From: JBDRHL01 sp043816955 | Lineage (GTDB): Bacteria; Planctomycetota; Phycisphaerae; Sedimentisphaerales; CAYZTY01 | Direction of reading: 5' to 3' | Length of the DNA stretch: 5,910 nucleotides | NCBI GenBank assembly: GCA_043816955.1 | Contig: JBDRHL010000168.1 | Location: 1-5,910 of the forward strand | Shown: positions 4,985 to 5,910 of the stretch, one piece after another | How positions within the stretch are numbered: the first letter of the stretch is position 1 | Layout: every line of letters begins with the position of its first letter | Program-made: the position numbers and the translations under genes | The notes under the pieces: generated by a model | What the model was told of the DNA's origin: nothing | Databases searched by the model: none | What the model saw: the letters and a program-made list of their open reading frames with translations, nothing else

Positions 4985-5459
4985 CATACCTATGACAAGC
5001 GGCGTAAACTTTCCACCGCCGGGGAAATATATATGCCGGTGTTTGGCTGCTGCGCCCCAGAAATCCAAGGTAAAAAAAACTCCGCTGGTTCTGTTGACTT
5101 TTACAACACAGGACGCAATGTACCAATTCTCGGACCCTGTTTTTGTTACGGGCAAGGCTATAAACAGATTGATGCTTGTTGCCAGTCGATTGTGTCAGAT
5201 TCCTGGCGATACGCCTTTGAGCGATGACGACTTCGAGGCCGCAAAGCAATTAGCTAGATATATTGTCGATAATGCCCCAAGCAATGATGTACTTATCACA
5301 ATCGAAGAACAAACAGAAGAATATATGGTTGAGCAGGGGCCAGACATAGGCCAGAAAAAACAGCGGAAAAGAAGGCGAGTTGCTTTTAGTGGCTATGAAC
5401 AGTTGCCGGAACCTATGGAGCAACAACCCGCTACAGACGAAAGCGATCTCCCCTTTTAG
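4965..5459 (+). CDS. DUF669-like putative single-stranded DNA-binding protein
   Basis: The 164-residue product begins with a segment resembling DUF669 phage proteins (PPPGKYICRCLAAAPQKSKVKKTPLVLLTF, about 17-46), which have an OB-like fold. A basic cluster KKQRKRRR lies at 131-138. The protein ends in an acidic tip DESDLPF (158-164), very similar to the DDDIPF tail through which bacterial SSBs recruit partners. It probably coats single-stranded DNA and recruits partner proteins. Gene order between a Sak4-type ATPase and a RusA-type resolvase supports this. It has the strongest ribosome site in the window, AAGGAGG at 4952-4958, six bases before ATG. OB-fold assignment is by pattern only. Confidence 0.7.
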   Translation: MPRTANDIPMTSGVNFPPPGKYICRCLAAAPQKSKVKKTPLVLLTFTTQDAMYQFSDPVFVTGKAINRLMLVASRLCQIPGDTPLSDDDFEAAKQLARYIVDNAPSNDVLITIEEQTEEYMVEQGPDIGQKKQRKRRRVAFSGYEQLPEPMEQQPATDESDLPF

Positions 5460-5472
5460 ATAGGAACCCAGA

Positions 5473-5910
5473 ATGACTGAGCCAGGGAAGGTCAACATAA
5501 TCAAATTCGCCGTCCGAGGCAGACCAATTCCAAAAGGCAGTAAGAAATTTATTGGCAGGACAAAGAAAGGCTATGGCATAGTAATCGATGCAAATAAGAA
5601 CACAAAACCTTGGCAGAACCTTATCAAGATGATAGCCGCTGATTATGCCCCCTCAGGAGGCCCCTGGAGCGGGCCTGTAGGAATGAAACTACGGTTCTGG
5701 ATGCTCAAGCCGGCTAAGATACCAAAGGACAGGTTGGGCTATCCTACTACCCGTCCCGATAGTCTCAAGCTTGCTAGGGCAGTTGAGGATGCATTGTCGG
5801 GCATTATCTACAAAGACGATTCCCAAGTTGTTGACCTGCACATAGAAAAACGCTACGGTCCGGTAGGCGTAGATGTAGAAGTGTCGAGGATTACAGCTAA
5901 TTTTTACTAA
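5473..5910 (+). CDS. rusA: RusA-family Holliday junction resolvase with altered active-site motif
   Basis: The complete 145-residue product ends with TAA at the last base of the window. It has the RusA layout: an N-terminal GRPIPKGSKK segment, a middle strand-helix region, and the signature RPDSLKLARAVEDALSGIIYKDDSQVVD (94-121). Asp96 aligns with E. coli Asp70, Arg102 with Lys76, and Asp115/Asp116 with the region of Asp91. The position of the second catalytic Asp (Asp72) is Leu98. RusA dimers cut four-way junctions symmetrically in a metal-dependent way. The start at ATG 5473 has AGGA at 5462-5465, seven bases upstream. It lies 13 bases after the SSB-like gene, in the same transcript. Confidence 0.85.
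   Translation: MTEPGKVNIIKFAVRGRPIPKGSKKFIGRTKKGYGIVIDANKNTKPWQNLIKMIAADYAPSGGPWSGPVGMKLRFWMLKPAKIPKDRLGYPTTRPDSLKLARAVEDALSGIIYKDDSQVVDLHIEKRYGPVGVDVEVSRITANFY

Noticed and set aside
1..5910. CRISPR array, insertion sequence or transposon ends
   Set aside because: No regularly spaced direct repeats, no terminal inverted repeats and no transposase-like coding were seen on either strand.

Overview
The window reads as part of the early or accessory region of a tailed bacteriophage or prophage. All supported genes are on the + strand. They are short and tightly packed, often with start/stop overlaps of the ATGA type or of 8-29 bases, and most have a clear AAGGAG-like ribosome binding site. The host is bacterial (strong Shine-Dalgarno sites, intrinsic terminators), but its phylum cannot be fixed from the sequence. 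Base composition is moderate, mid-40s percent GC by eye.

Layout. Bases 2-127 are the last 41 codons of an upstream gene, closed by a textbook UUCG-tetraloop terminator (143-181). Bases 182-962 hold no firm gene. A good sigma-70-type promoter (195-223) comes first, followed by two tandem terminator hairpins (269-305 and 311-376), a hairpin-rich stretch at about 400-610 with alternating complementary CCGT/ACGG elements, a possible 55-codon ORF (716-883), and the ribosome site of the next gene. This stretch is either a long structured leader of the downstream operon or one or more small RNA genes.

From 963 to 3571 runs a chain of eight genes: a Cys-rich phage protein of a recognisable pattern, a winged-helix DNA-binding protein, four small proteins without a firm function (one with a CxxC...CxxC zinc motif), a membrane-anchored protein with an invertebrate-type (destabilase-like) lysozyme domain, and a small Cys/His protein. 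Bases 3572-3731 are non-coding and contain two elaborate hairpins that share the same asymmetric design; this is the most striking unexplained structure here. A 48-residue single-span membrane protein follows.

The last third (3893-5910) is a recombination cassette: a RecA-like/Sak4-type P-loop ATPase, a DUF669-like candidate single-stranded-DNA-binding protein ending in an SSB-like acidic DLPF tail, and a RusA-family Holliday junction resolvase that lacks the second Asp of the usual DxD motif. Together they would coat and anneal single strands and resolve the junctions formed in phage recombination-dependent replication. This role is inferred from family membership and gene order.
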